This document shows positions 5,703 through 12,265 of a stretch of 12,265 bases of DNA, piece by piece. This DNA is from Treponema sp. UBA4307. GTDB lineage: Bacteria > Spirochaetota > Spirochaetia > Treponematales > Treponemataceae. The stretch covers positions 46,224 through 58,488 of the forward strand of contig DGUP01000057.1 of assembly GCA_002394685.1 (NCBI GenBank), in the 5' to 3' direction. Under the pieces are notes generated by a model. It was given only the letters and a program-made list of their open reading frames with translations. It was not told the DNA's origin and ran no database searches. Numbering within the stretch: the first letter of the stretch is position 1; the number at the start of each line of letters is the position of its first letter. The translations under genes and the position numbers were made by a program.

Positions 5703-6830
5703 TCAGTCTTCTTTAGGAAGCTGTGATTCTGGAGTTGCAGGCTTTTCATCCTTTCTTAAAACAGGATTTTCCAGAGCCAGGTCACCATCCTTAATCCAGC
5801 CGATTTTGCGGAAGAGCTTACCCAGTAAAATACAAATTACTGCAGGAAGCACAAAGCTGATCATAATAAGGCCAATCCAGTTCCAGGCACCTGGAGTAAT
5901 TGCAGCAGCACCATGTGAAAGGGCAGCTTCAGAAGGATTGAACCATCCGCTGATTACACCAATCTGACCAACAAGGCCACATGTACCCATTCCTGAAGAT
6001 ACAGCAGCACCATTCATTTCAAGCTTAAAGAGGCAGGTTGCAAGAGGGCCTGTAATTGCAGAAGCAACAATTGGTGCAATCCAGACTTTTGGATTTTTAA
6101 TGATGTTAGGCATCTGCAGCATTGAAGTTCCCAATCCCTGAGAAACAAGGCCGGACACTTTATTTTCCCTGTAACTAAGGACTGCAAAACCAATCATCTG
6201 AGCACAGCAGCCGGCAACAGCAGCACCACCTGCAAGACCTGTTAAACCCAGTGCAGCACAAATTGCAGCAGAAGAAATTGGCAGTGTAAGGGCAATTCCC
6301 ACTACAACAGAAATAATGATTCCCATCCAGAAAGGCTGGAGGGTTGTAGCCCATACAATCAGGTTACCCAGGGAAGAAGCACCAAGACCAATCCACTTAG
6401 CAAGAAGAACTGTAAGGAGTGAACCACCCACAATTGTTACCAGAGGAGTAACAAGAATATCAACTTTTGTCTTTTTGCTTACCAGGCAGCCCAGTTCACA
6501 GGCAGCAATTGCAATTACAAGAACAGCAAAAGGACCACCGGCACCACCTGTTACGTTAGCAGCAGCACCTACAGCAATAAGAGAAAAAAGTACCAGGGCA
6601 GGTGCCTTCATTGCGTATCCAATACCAACAGCCATTGCAGCACCAACTACATGACTTTCTGTAGCAAAATTACCGGCTGTAATCAAAAAGTTAAAAACAG
6701 GATTCGGCCACAGGTTGTTCAACTGCTGACCAAGTGTTTTGATGATTGTTCCAATAAGAAGTGATGCGAACAATCCCTGTGCCATTCCAGACATGGCATC
6801 AACTAAGTAACGTCTTACGTACTTATTCAT
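5703..6830 (-). CDS. PTS EIIC_2 family membrane protein (PfoR-like)
   Basis: The 375-residue polytopic protein has about nine or ten glycine- and alanine-rich membrane helices between about 15 and 345 and a short charged cytoplasmic tail (DGDLALENPVLRKDEKPATP). Its overall character, including GNFATESHVVGAAMAVGIGYAMKAPALVLFS (about 53-83) and the GGAGGPFAVLVIA stretch, matches the PTS_EIIC_2 family, which includes the PfoR regulator protein of Clostridium perfringens. This family resembles the sugar-translocating C domain of the phosphotransferase system but is often encoded without A or B domains, as here, so sugar transport is uncertain; binding or regulatory roles are possible. The ATG has an AAGGAGC ribosome site (6838-6844) at seven bases. 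It is preceded by an unusually long leader with a strong hairpin beside the ribosome site. It is convergent with the kinase-like gene. Confidence 0.82.
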   Translation of the reverse strand: MNKYVRRYLVDAMSGMAQGLFASLLIGTIIKTLGQQLNNLWPNPVFNFLITAGNFATESHVVGAAMAVGIGYAMKAPALVLFSLIAVGAAANVTGGAGGPFAVLVIAIAACELGCLVSKKTKVDILVTPLVTIVGGSLLTVLLAKWIGLGASSLGNLIVWATTLQPFWMGIIISVVVGIALTLPISSAAICAALGLTGLAGGAAVAGCCAQMIGFAVLSYRENKVSGLVSQGLGTSMLQMPNIIKNPKVWIAPIVASAITGPLATCLFKLEMNGAAVSSGMGTCGLVGQIGVISGWFNPSEAALSHGAAAITPGAWNWIGLIMISFVLPAVICILLGKLFRKIGWIKDGDLALENPVLRKDEKPATPESQLPKED

Positions 6831-7055
6831 AAAAAAAGCTCCTTAAATTCCACGAGGCCCAATAGCAGCGTGGAATTTTTCAAAAAAAATTCTTTCACGT
6901 TGATCTACTTGGTGATGTGGACATAGGAGCATTCGTAAACTCGTTAGGCAGTGGTCGAACCATTCTGTCATCTGTCATCGCAAAGCTAAAATCTGTGATA
7001 AAAGACTTGAGTATTTTGTTTTTGTCAGACTCAATTTACTAAAAATAATAATCTT
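6831..7055 (-). promoter_or_regulatory. Long structured leader of the EIIC gene, candidate RNA switch
   Basis: This 225-base region separates yfcE from the EIIC gene and holds no normal gene. The arms AAATTCCACG (6845-6854) and CGTGGAATTT (6869-6878) form a perfect 10-bp hairpin with a 14-base loop, adjoining the SD. GCTCCT on the minus strand (6930-6925) is exactly complementary to the SD core AGGAGC (6843-6838), so it could mask it. A weaker dyad, TTGAGT/ACTCAA, lies at 7007-7012 and 7029-7034 near the yfcE end. Two mini-ORFs on the minus strand (6978-6895, 27 codons; 6898-6827, 23 codons) overlap each other by GTGA and the EIIC start by ATGA, but neither has a clear SD. A possible promoter is TTGTAA plus TAAATT overlapping the yfcE stop. 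No known riboswitch class was recognised. Confidence 0.5.
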
Positions 7056-7601
7056 TTACAACTGATATTTTTGAAAAATCTGACCTGTAACTAAATCCTT
7101 CCAGTAAAAAAATCCATCCTCATAAATCATGTAAGAATGAGGGGAATTTTCTTTTGGAATGGATGCTGACCCTGAATTCAAATAAACATAGTCCTGGTGT
7201 TCAGCAATCTTAGGAACATGTGTATGGCCGCAGAGCATTACTGAACCTTTTGCACAAGGGAGCGGAGCTTCTTCCGTAAAAAGATGGCCGTGTGTCAGAT
7301 AAACAAGTTTTTCTCCCAGGGCCAGGGCTGCGTAATCTGCCATGACAGGAAACTTCAAAACCATCTGGTCCACTTCTCCGTCACAGTTACCTCTTACACA
7401 AAGAATTTCTCCTGCATGCTGATTGTAGAGTTCAATGCATTTTTTAGGATTATATTCTTCCGGCAAATCGTTACGGGGACCGTGATAAAGCAAATCCCCC
7501 AGAAGAATCATGCGGCTGCACTTTTCTTCTTCATAGCGCTGAAAAACAAGACTACAGTATTTAAAAGATCCGTGAATGTCTGATGCAATAAAAAGTTTCA
7601 T
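7056..7601 (-). CDS. yfcE: YfcE-type metallophosphodiesterase
   Basis: The 181-residue protein matches E. coli YfcE (about 184 residues) along its length. Metal-site motifs are in order: SDIHGS (Asp8, His10), GDLLYHGPRNDLP (Asp36), RGNCDGEVDQM (Asn72), LTHGHL (His104), and GHTHVP (His126, His128). These form the two-metal centre of calcineurin-like phosphoesterases of the YfcE/MJ0936 type, which hydrolyse phosphodiester bonds in the cytoplasm; the physiological substrate is unsettled. The ATG at 7601 was chosen because family similarity begins at MKLFIASDIHG and an AGGT ribosome site lies just upstream. The frame is open 19 codons further, but that part runs through the ackA terminator. It lies 84 bases after ackA, behind that terminator, and probably has its own promoter (7630-7658). 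Confidence 0.93.
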   Translation of the reverse strand: MKLFIASDIHGSFKYCSLVFQRYEEEKCSRMILLGDLLYHGPRNDLPEEYNPKKCIELYNQHAGEILCVRGNCDGEVDQMVLKFPVMADYAALALGEKLVYLTHGHLFTEEAPLPCAKGSVMLCGHTHVPKIAEHQDYVYLNSGSASIPKENSPHSYMIYEDGFFYWKDLVTGQIFQKYQL

Positions 7602-7614
7602 AGTTACCTGCCAT

Positions 7615-7648
7615 AAAAAAACCGGGACCACTTTATCTGCAGCCCCGG
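7615..7648 (-). terminator. Intrinsic terminator after ackA
   Basis: On the minus strand CCGGGGC (7648-7642) pairs with GTCCCGG (7628-7622), seven pairs including one G-U, with a 13-base loop, followed by seven T (7621-7615). It ends only 13 bases before the yfcE start codon, so it separates ackA from yfcE. Confidence 0.85.
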
Positions 7649-7658
7649 ACTTATTCAA
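7630..7658 (-). promoter_or_regulatory. Predicted yfcE promoter nested in the ackA terminator
   Basis: On the minus strand TTGAAT (7658-7653) and TAAAGT (7635-7630) are exactly 17 bases apart. The -10 box lies in the loop of the ackA terminator. Transcription would start near 7623, inside the second arm, so the new RNA lacks the first arm and cannot form the terminator. Both boxes match consensus at only four of six positions. Confidence 0.4.
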
Positions 7659-7685
7659 AATTAATATTCAGTTACACTTGAAAAC

Positions 7686-9029
7686 TTAGTTAAACATACC
7701 AGGCTTTGCAATTACCTTTGCAAGGTTTGGTCTCTTAACCAGGTCTCCCTTCAATCCTTCTTCACGAGCCTTGTTTACATAGTCCGGGCTCTGGAAAGAA
7801 TATGTGAAGTTTGTGTGAACATCGTAAGTACCCTTCATAAGAGCATAAGCATCTTCTGTCATAACCAGCTCTTCATCTGTAGGAATTACGAAAATCTTTG
7901 TCTTTGAATCGTCAGCGTGAATGTATGTTTCAGCATTACCTGTGAATGACCATTCGTTGCGCTGTTCATCAATCTTAATTCCATAGTTTTCCAGACCTGA
8001 ACAAGCCTTACCGCGGGTAATTGGACCACGTTCGCCAACACCTGCTGTCCATACAATAGCGTCAACGTGACCAAGTTCGGCCATGTACTGACCAATGTAC
8101 TTCTTAATGCGGAGTGCTTCCATATCGATTGAAAGCTGGCAGAGCTTGTCACCCTTTGCAGCTTCAATTTCAATATCGCGGCGGTCAGAGAAGCGGCCTG
8201 TAATACCCAGACAACCACACTGCTTGTTAAGAGCCTTGTCCATTTCATCAGCAGACATACCTGTCTTACGCATGATGTAGAATGGAAGTGCAGGATCCAG
8301 ATCACCAGAACGAGTACCCATAATCAGACCTTCAAGTGGTGTAATACCCATTGATGTATCGTAGCAGACACCGTTCTTTACTGCACACATTGATGAACCG
8401 TTACCAATATGACAGATGATAAGGTTTGTATCTTTTGGATCCTTACCAAGAAGGGCAGCAGCACGCTTTGCAGTGTAAAGGAAAGATGTTCCGTGGAAAC
8501 CATAACGGCGGGCAGCGTACTTTTCGTACCATTCACGAGGAATTGCGTACTGGAAAGTTTCTTCCGGCATAGTCTGATGCCATGCTGTATCCATAATTGC
8601 TGCGTGTGGAACATTTGGCATAACTTTCTGAGCAGCTTCAATACCCATAATGTTAGCAGGCATATGAAGTGGTCCCAGGTCGATTACTTCGCGGAATCCG
8701 TCCAGAACTTCTGGAGTGATGAGAACTGATTTTGTGAACTTTTCGCCACCATGAAGAACACGATGGCCTACAGCTCCAATTTCATCCATAGACTTGATTA
8801 CGCCAACTTCAGGATCTGTAATTTCCTTGATGATCAATTCGATTGCTTCTTTGTGTGTTGGACAAGGTGATTCGATTACAGTTTTGTTTCCCTTTGCCTT
8901 GTGAGTAATAACTGAACCATCAATTCCAATGCGCTCAACTACGCCGTTAGCCATTACTTCTTTGTTATCCCAATCGTAAACCTGATACTTGGCAGATGAT
9001 GAACCGCAGTTCAATGTTAAAATTACCAT
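7686..9029 (-). CDS. ackA: Acetate kinase
   Basis: This enzyme makes ATP from acetyl phosphate and ADP (reversibly) in the cytoplasm, the last step of fermentative acetate formation. The 447-residue protein shows the full active-site set: Asn7 in LNCGSSSAKY, Arg90 in GHRVLHGGEKF, Asp147 in MDTAWHQTMP, His179 in RRYGFHGTS, HIGNGSSMCAVKNG (207-220), Arg240 in MGTRSGDLDP, GRFSDRRD (278-285), the WTAGVGERGP nucleotide loop (327-336) and Glu386 in PTDEELVMTEDA. Catalytic spacing matches the Methanosarcina enzyme (about 408 residues); the extra length is a C-terminal extension of about 40 residues (YDVHTNFTYSFQ...AKPGMFN). The ATG has a TGAGG ribosome site eight bases upstream. No phosphotransacetylase gene is adjacent. 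It has its own predicted promoter nested in the upstream gene's terminator and a strong terminator of its own. Confidence 0.97.
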   Translation of the reverse strand: MVILTLNCGSSSAKYQVYDWDNKEVMANGVVERIGIDGSVITHKAKGNKTVIESPCPTHKEAIELIIKEITDPEVGVIKSMDEIGAVGHRVLHGGEKFTKSVLITPEVLDGFREVIDLGPLHMPANIMGIEAAQKVMPNVPHAAIMDTAWHQTMPEETFQYAIPREWYEKYAARRYGFHGTSFLYTAKRAAALLGKDPKDTNLIICHIGNGSSMCAVKNGVCYDTSMGITPLEGLIMGTRSGDLDPALPFYIMRKTGMSADEMDKALNKQCGCLGITGRFSDRRDIEIEAAKGDKLCQLSIDMEALRIKKYIGQYMAELGHVDAIVWTAGVGERGPITRGKACSGLENYGIKIDEQRNEWSFTGNAETYIHADDSKTKIFVIPTDEELVMTEDAYALMKGTYDVHTNFTYSFQSPDYVNKAREEGLKGDLVKRPNLAKVIAKPGMFN

Positions 9030-9045
9030 TTGATTTGCCTCATAG

Positions 9046-9117
9046 AAAAAAAATGTGATAGTGCTAAATTATAATCAGAATTCAGAAAATTCTCAATCAT
9101 TCTATAACACTATCACA
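9046..9117 (-). terminator. Long terminator hairpin between the protease gene and ackA
   Basis: TGTGATAGTG (minus 9117-9108) pairs perfectly with CACTATCACA (9063-9054), and eight T follow (9053-9046). Inside the 44-base loop are further paired segments: TATAA/TTATA (9103-9107 with 9069-9073) and AGAATT/AATTCT (9077-9082 with 9088-9093). It ends transcription of the large exported protease gene 16 bases before the ackA start codon. Confidence 0.85.
9068..9096 (-). promoter_or_regulatory. Predicted ackA promoter nested inside the terminator hairpin
   Basis: On the minus strand TTGAGA (9096-9091, five of six consensus) and a perfect TATAAT (9073-9068) are 17 bases apart. Both lie within the loop region of the terminator at 9046-9117. 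The transcript would start near 9061, in the second arm, so ackA RNA begins past the first arm and cannot form the terminator. The leader would be about 31 bases. Confidence 0.65.
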
Positions 9118-9149
9118 AATATTTTCCAGCTTTTTACTGCAGCCGGAAT

Positions 9150-12131
9150 TTAGAATGCTACGTCAATGTATAAATGACCGGCTGGATTAATCTTTTCATT
9201 CTTCAGCTCTATTCCATATGAAGCGGATAAGTTCATATTGCCGTTCAGCATACCAAAGTTCAAAGGATTAAATCCAAGGGAAAGTTTTAACTGCAGCTCA
9301 GCACGAGGCAAAATATCTCCGTTTTGAATGTCACTTATATAGGTGCCAAAATCTGCAAAGGTATTTGTATAGTCTCTTTTTTCATTGTAACCGTATCCAT
9401 AAAAGCCTGCCAGAGACAAAGAATAATCATTAAGATAGAAGAATGAAAAAACTGGCAGCGACTTTTGAACTTCCCCTGCCACAAGAACTGTTTCCCCATA
9501 AATATAGGCAAGTTCCGGCATTAAAGGAATTGAAACAAAACTTGTACCCATAACATTTGTATTAAAGGCCTGGAATACAAACTTTGTTGGCAGATTGTAA
9601 GTATATCCCAGAGAACAATCAACTGGCAGAAGATGAGGGATGTATACTTCCATAAATACTGAAATATCAAAATTGCTGAACTCTTCAATATTTTCAGTAA
9701 CATTGCTGCTGTATATGTAAAGAGGAGTAAAGCCCAAAAGGAATCCGGATTTTCCATAGCGTGCTGCTCTTGTTTTTACAATGTTGTGGTAATAAACAGG
9801 AGCTGTAGACTGGAAGTAGAAATAGTTATTCATATCACTAGTCTTTCCGAAACCTTTTTCCAGTTTAGGCATCTCCAACGACAAAGGAGAATTGGCAGGC
9901 ATATATTCTTCAGGAAGAGCATTTGATCTTCCGTAGTGAGCCAGTACTGCTGGAGAAAAAACAAAAGCTGATCTTGAAGCAAAACTCTTTGCCAGCTGAA
10001 GTTGAATTTGTCCTTCTGTAGATTTAAATCCGTCTGAATCAAATTCCCCCTGTCCGGAAATTGAATAAGTATAAAGCCCGGTGTCGCAGGCAGCAGTATA
10101 GCTCATTCCAATACCGTATGAGTCTGTTTGCCAGCCATAGCCCGCAGTTATAGCCAGTTCATTTGAAGCCCATGGATTTGATGTAATGTATGTTAAACCA
10201 TATGGCAGACTGAATGTGGCGCCGCTATGTTTTTTGTCGTAGGAATTAGAATTAAGCTGACAGAAAGGAAAGATCATTCCCTTTGGCGTATTGAAAATAT
10301 TATAGTTGTGCTTTTCAACTGATTTGAAATCTTCAAGCCATTTAGCCTCTTCTTCATTCAAGGCAATTTCATTTTCATTAAGTAAATTTTCCTCTGCCGC
10401 AACTTCAGCCCTGTAAGTGAAAGTATCCAGGCTCTTAATCAGCAGACGATCCTCGTTAAAGAAGTGGCCGGCATATATTGCTTCATTTTCTGCAACAAGA
10501 GGATTCCATACACCGCCGGAAAAATCGTTTTCCGTAAACCTAAAAGTTGAAGAAGAAAGATTCAGGCTACCCAGACGAGGCATTGTATTTTTTTCAGTAT
10601 AGGCAAAGTAAAGTGTGTCAGATGCAGAATCATATGACAGTCCACGGATTGGAGCAGGACTTTCGTATGACCTTAGAACATTTCCATCCACATCTGCAAT
10701 ACAAACTGCAAAAGACATTCTGCTCAAAAGGATATAGGCAAACTGACCATCAGCAACCTGTACAAAATCAAATGGCAAATCAACTCTTGGGAATTGAATT
10801 TCTTTAGACGGGCCAAAGCCTGCATCAGTAAATTCAGTAATGCAGATTCTTTCATCTTCTCCCTTGAACTTAAGGGTCAGAAGATAATATTTATCCCCTT
10901 TCTTAACGATGGACGCATCCTTGTAACCGTGCCCCGGCAGAGTCAAAAACTTTTTGCTTTCAGTGTTGTAGATTTTTACGTAATAGCGGTAATTAACAGA
11001 AGACAAATCGTAACCGGTGAATGCAACATATTTTCCATCAGCAGACTGAACCGCTTTTTCAATATTATTCCATCTGAAAAGTTTTTGAGCTTTAGGAATC
11101 TGATTATTAATTTCATCTTTACTGATAAAGTAAACTGCAGAGGCTCCTTCATCCAGATAAGTAAGACCTTTTTCAGAATATGAAAGACTGCTTAATGAAA
11201 GACCACTGTGATTTTTCTTAGAATATCTTATAGCATTTTTATCAAAGAAATCTTTTGCCTCTTTTGCCAGAACCGGATTTTCAGCAACTTGAGGAACAGG
11301 ATAGTCATGCTTAAAATCATTCCAGGCGTTTTTAATTGAAAAGCCATAAGCCTTTTTAAATGCGCCGGAAATTGTAATGCTGTTATTTATACAGTTGTAC
11401 CACCAGTCAGAATATTTTACCATTCCGTATTTATCCTGCAAATACTGATGGAAGGCTCCGTTATAATAGTAGTAATTTAAAGAAGAGCCCCAGTCATTTG
11501 CCCCCTGAACATCCTTAAATTCAGGAAACTTCCCTTCAATCTTTGCCTGACGTACAGACTGATGTGAAAATTCATCATTCATACGGCCGTAGCCTGTAAC
11601 GCTTTCGCTGGTCAGAGTTGCACCTTCTGCCATACCAGGAGAAACAGTTAATAATCCCAGATTCAGGTATTCACCAAAAATAGTATCAACTGTCCGCCAG
11701 AAGCCATTTTTCATATTGAATGTAAAACAGTGAGTAAGTTCATGCTTGAAACAATCCAGGAAGATGTCATAGTCCACATACAAATCTTCCATTGGTGGAG
11801 CAACATACAAAACGATTCTGTTGTAAGGAGTCCAGGTAAAGTAGGCATTGTAAAGCTCAACATTAGAAGTTAAAACTACCGGAAGCTTGCAGGGAGGTTC
11901 TTCCCACAAATACATGTCAGCAAGTTCCTGATAGATTTTGTCCGCATTGGCATAAAGAACTGCCGCATTCTGTTCAGTTGATTCTGTATAAATAATACGG
12001 AACCATTGTGTTGAAACTACCTGAAGTTTTTTTCCAGTATCTTCTGCCATAATGCCTCCTCTGGCAAAGGCATTGAATGAAGTGAAGACTGCCAGAAAAA
12101 GAAGAGGCAGCATTTTAAGTTTTTTTTTCAT
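9150..12131 (-). CDS. Exported zinc metalloprotease-like protein with beta-propeller and outer-membrane barrel-like C-terminus
   Basis: From the ATG at 12131 (TGGAG ribosome site at seven bases) the product has 993 residues. A Sec signal peptide, KKKLKMLPLLFLAVFTSFN, ends near AFA (21-23). Residues about 40-280 resemble the peptidase MA-like family: PYNRIVLYVAPP (102-113), KHELTHCF (129-136) with zinc ligands His130 and His134, and GMAEG (166-170) with Glu169 as likely third ligand. A region of about 300-600 has repeated strand-rich units such as SADGKYVAFTGYD, like TolB/WD40 propeller blades. From about 640 the chain is rich in alternating aromatic/polar strands and ends in HLYIDVAF; a terminal Phe is the usual outer-membrane barrel signal. 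I infer an outer-membrane protein carrying a periplasmic or surface protease domain. The frame is open 12 codons upstream, but the signal peptide and ribosome site favour 12131. A terminator precedes ackA. Confidence 0.8.
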   Translation of the reverse strand: MKKKLKMLPLLFLAVFTSFNAFARGGIMAEDTGKKLQVVSTQWFRIIYTESTEQNAAVLYANADKIYQELADMYLWEEPPCKLPVVLTSNVELYNAYFTWTPYNRIVLYVAPPMEDLYVDYDIFLDCFKHELTHCFTFNMKNGFWRTVDTIFGEYLNLGLLTVSPGMAEGATLTSESVTGYGRMNDEFSHQSVRQAKIEGKFPEFKDVQGANDWGSSLNYYYYNGAFHQYLQDKYGMVKYSDWWYNCINNSITISGAFKKAYGFSIKNAWNDFKHDYPVPQVAENPVLAKEAKDFFDKNAIRYSKKNHSGLSLSSLSYSEKGLTYLDEGASAVYFISKDEINNQIPKAQKLFRWNNIEKAVQSADGKYVAFTGYDLSSVNYRYYVKIYNTESKKFLTLPGHGYKDASIVKKGDKYYLLTLKFKGEDERICITEFTDAGFGPSKEIQFPRVDLPFDFVQVADGQFAYILLSRMSFAVCIADVDGNVLRSYESPAPIRGLSYDSASDTLYFAYTEKNTMPRLGSLNLSSSTFRFTENDFSGGVWNPLVAENEAIYAGHFFNEDRLLIKSLDTFTYRAEVAAEENLLNENEIALNEEEAKWLEDFKSVEKHNYNIFNTPKGMIFPFCQLNSNSYDKKHSGATFSLPYGLTYITSNPWASNELAITAGYGWQTDSYGIGMSYTAACDTGLYTYSISGQGEFDSDGFKSTEGQIQLQLAKSFASRSAFVFSPAVLAHYGRSNALPEEYMPANSPLSLEMPKLEKGFGKTSDMNNYFYFQSTAPVYYHNIVKTRAARYGKSGFLLGFTPLYIYSSNVTENIEEFSNFDISVFMEVYIPHLLPVDCSLGYTYNLPTKFVFQAFNTNVMGTSFVSIPLMPELAYIYGETVLVAGEVQKSLPVFSFFYLNDYSLSLAGFYGYGYNEKRDYTNTFADFGTYISDIQNGDILPRAELQLKLSLGFNPLNFGMLNGNMNLSASYGIELKNEKINPAGHLYIDVAF

Positions 12132-12194
12132 TTTTTTTCTCCAGTAAAAATATTTAGTGATACTCATATAACAATAAATTATCTTTACAGTTAC

Positions 12195-12227
12195 AAAAAA
12201 AAGACAGGCCTTTGAAAACCTGTCCTT
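12195..12227 (-). terminator. Intrinsic terminator of a gene beyond the right edge
   Basis: On the minus strand GACAGG (12224-12219) pairs with CCTGTC (12208-12203), extendable to nine pairs with one G-U, with a ten-base loop and followed by eight T (12202-12195). It would end a minus-strand gene to the right of the window, just upstream of the protease gene. Confidence 0.85.
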
Positions 12228-12265
12228 GTATAAGAAATTCTATTAGCCCGAATGTCGAGTTTTGA

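Noticed and set aside
6930..6980. tRNA T-arm-like GGTTCGACC on the minus strand
   Set aside because: The loop is too short for a T-arm and no acceptor, D or anticodon arms can be found around it.
6866..7042. Plus-strand open stretch reading HVDLLGDVDIGAFVNSLGSG and onward, 58 codons
   Set aside because: It looks protein-like but has no start codon near its beginning and no ribosome site, uses codons such as CTA, ATA, CGA and TCG that seem rare in the neighbouring genes, and lies opposite the EIIC leader. It is more likely a by-product of a structured RNA.
7602..7658. 19-codon upstream extension of yfcE
   Set aside because: It reads through the ackA terminator hairpin and T-run; the ATG at 7601 has a ribosome site and matches the family start.
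8378..8729. Overlapping frames on both strands inside ackA
   Set aside because: They are shadows of a strongly conserved enzyme gene, as are the other frames within the ackA and permease genes.
12132..12167. 12-codon upstream extension of the exported protease
   Set aside because: The signal peptide begins at the ATG at 12131, which has a well-placed TGGAG site.

Overview
The window looks like a chromosomal segment of a host-associated Treponema-like spirochaete. That is an inference from three things: the Rhs tail carries the YHYAGNNPVKYLDPDG type of core ending, a large Sec-exported metalloprotease carries an apparent outer-membrane barrel, and the overall style is A/T-rich with Shine-Dalgarno (SD) sites. 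No rRNA, tRNA, CRISPR array or intact transposase was seen.

Left part (1-2632) is accessory DNA, visibly richer in A/T than the rest. Read on the minus strand it runs from a severed Rhs C-terminal module with a truncated caspase-like tip, to a small lipoprotein, to a small unknown ORF, to an ankyrin-repeat lipoprotein, almost without gaps. This is the layout of an orphan polymorphic-toxin tip followed by candidate immunity genes. Two frames are broken where one extra A in an A-run would restore a tightly coupled gene order. Around it lie inverted repeats (2043-2092, 2491-2520) and a doubtful membrane ORF (2192-2470). Bases 1-187 hold no gene I can support, only short A/T-rich sequence with a weak hairpin before a T-run on the minus strand (about 146-172).

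Middle part (2633-5680) holds a SAM-dependent methyltransferase (minus) divergent from an ArsB/NhaD-type permease (plus). Their predicted promoters physically overlap. The permease leader contains a long hairpin plus T-run ahead of the start codon, so it may be attenuated. A cytidylate-kinase-like P-loop protein follows the permease, and a terminator closes the pair.

Right part (5703-12265) is a minus-strand series: exported metalloprotease/propeller/barrel protein, acetate kinase (ackA), YfcE-type phosphodiesterase, and a PTS EIIC_2 (PfoR-like) membrane protein. Each junction has its own control element. Just upstream of ackA and again just upstream of yfcE, a promoter-like sequence lies inside the terminator hairpin of the preceding gene. 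The EIIC gene has a 225-nt leader with a strong hairpin beside its SD, a possible anti-SD, and two overlapping mini-ORFs.

No complete, clearly new multi-gene system is proven here. The best leads are the Rhs-tip/lipoprotein cassette, the two leaders, and the nested promoter-terminator junctions.
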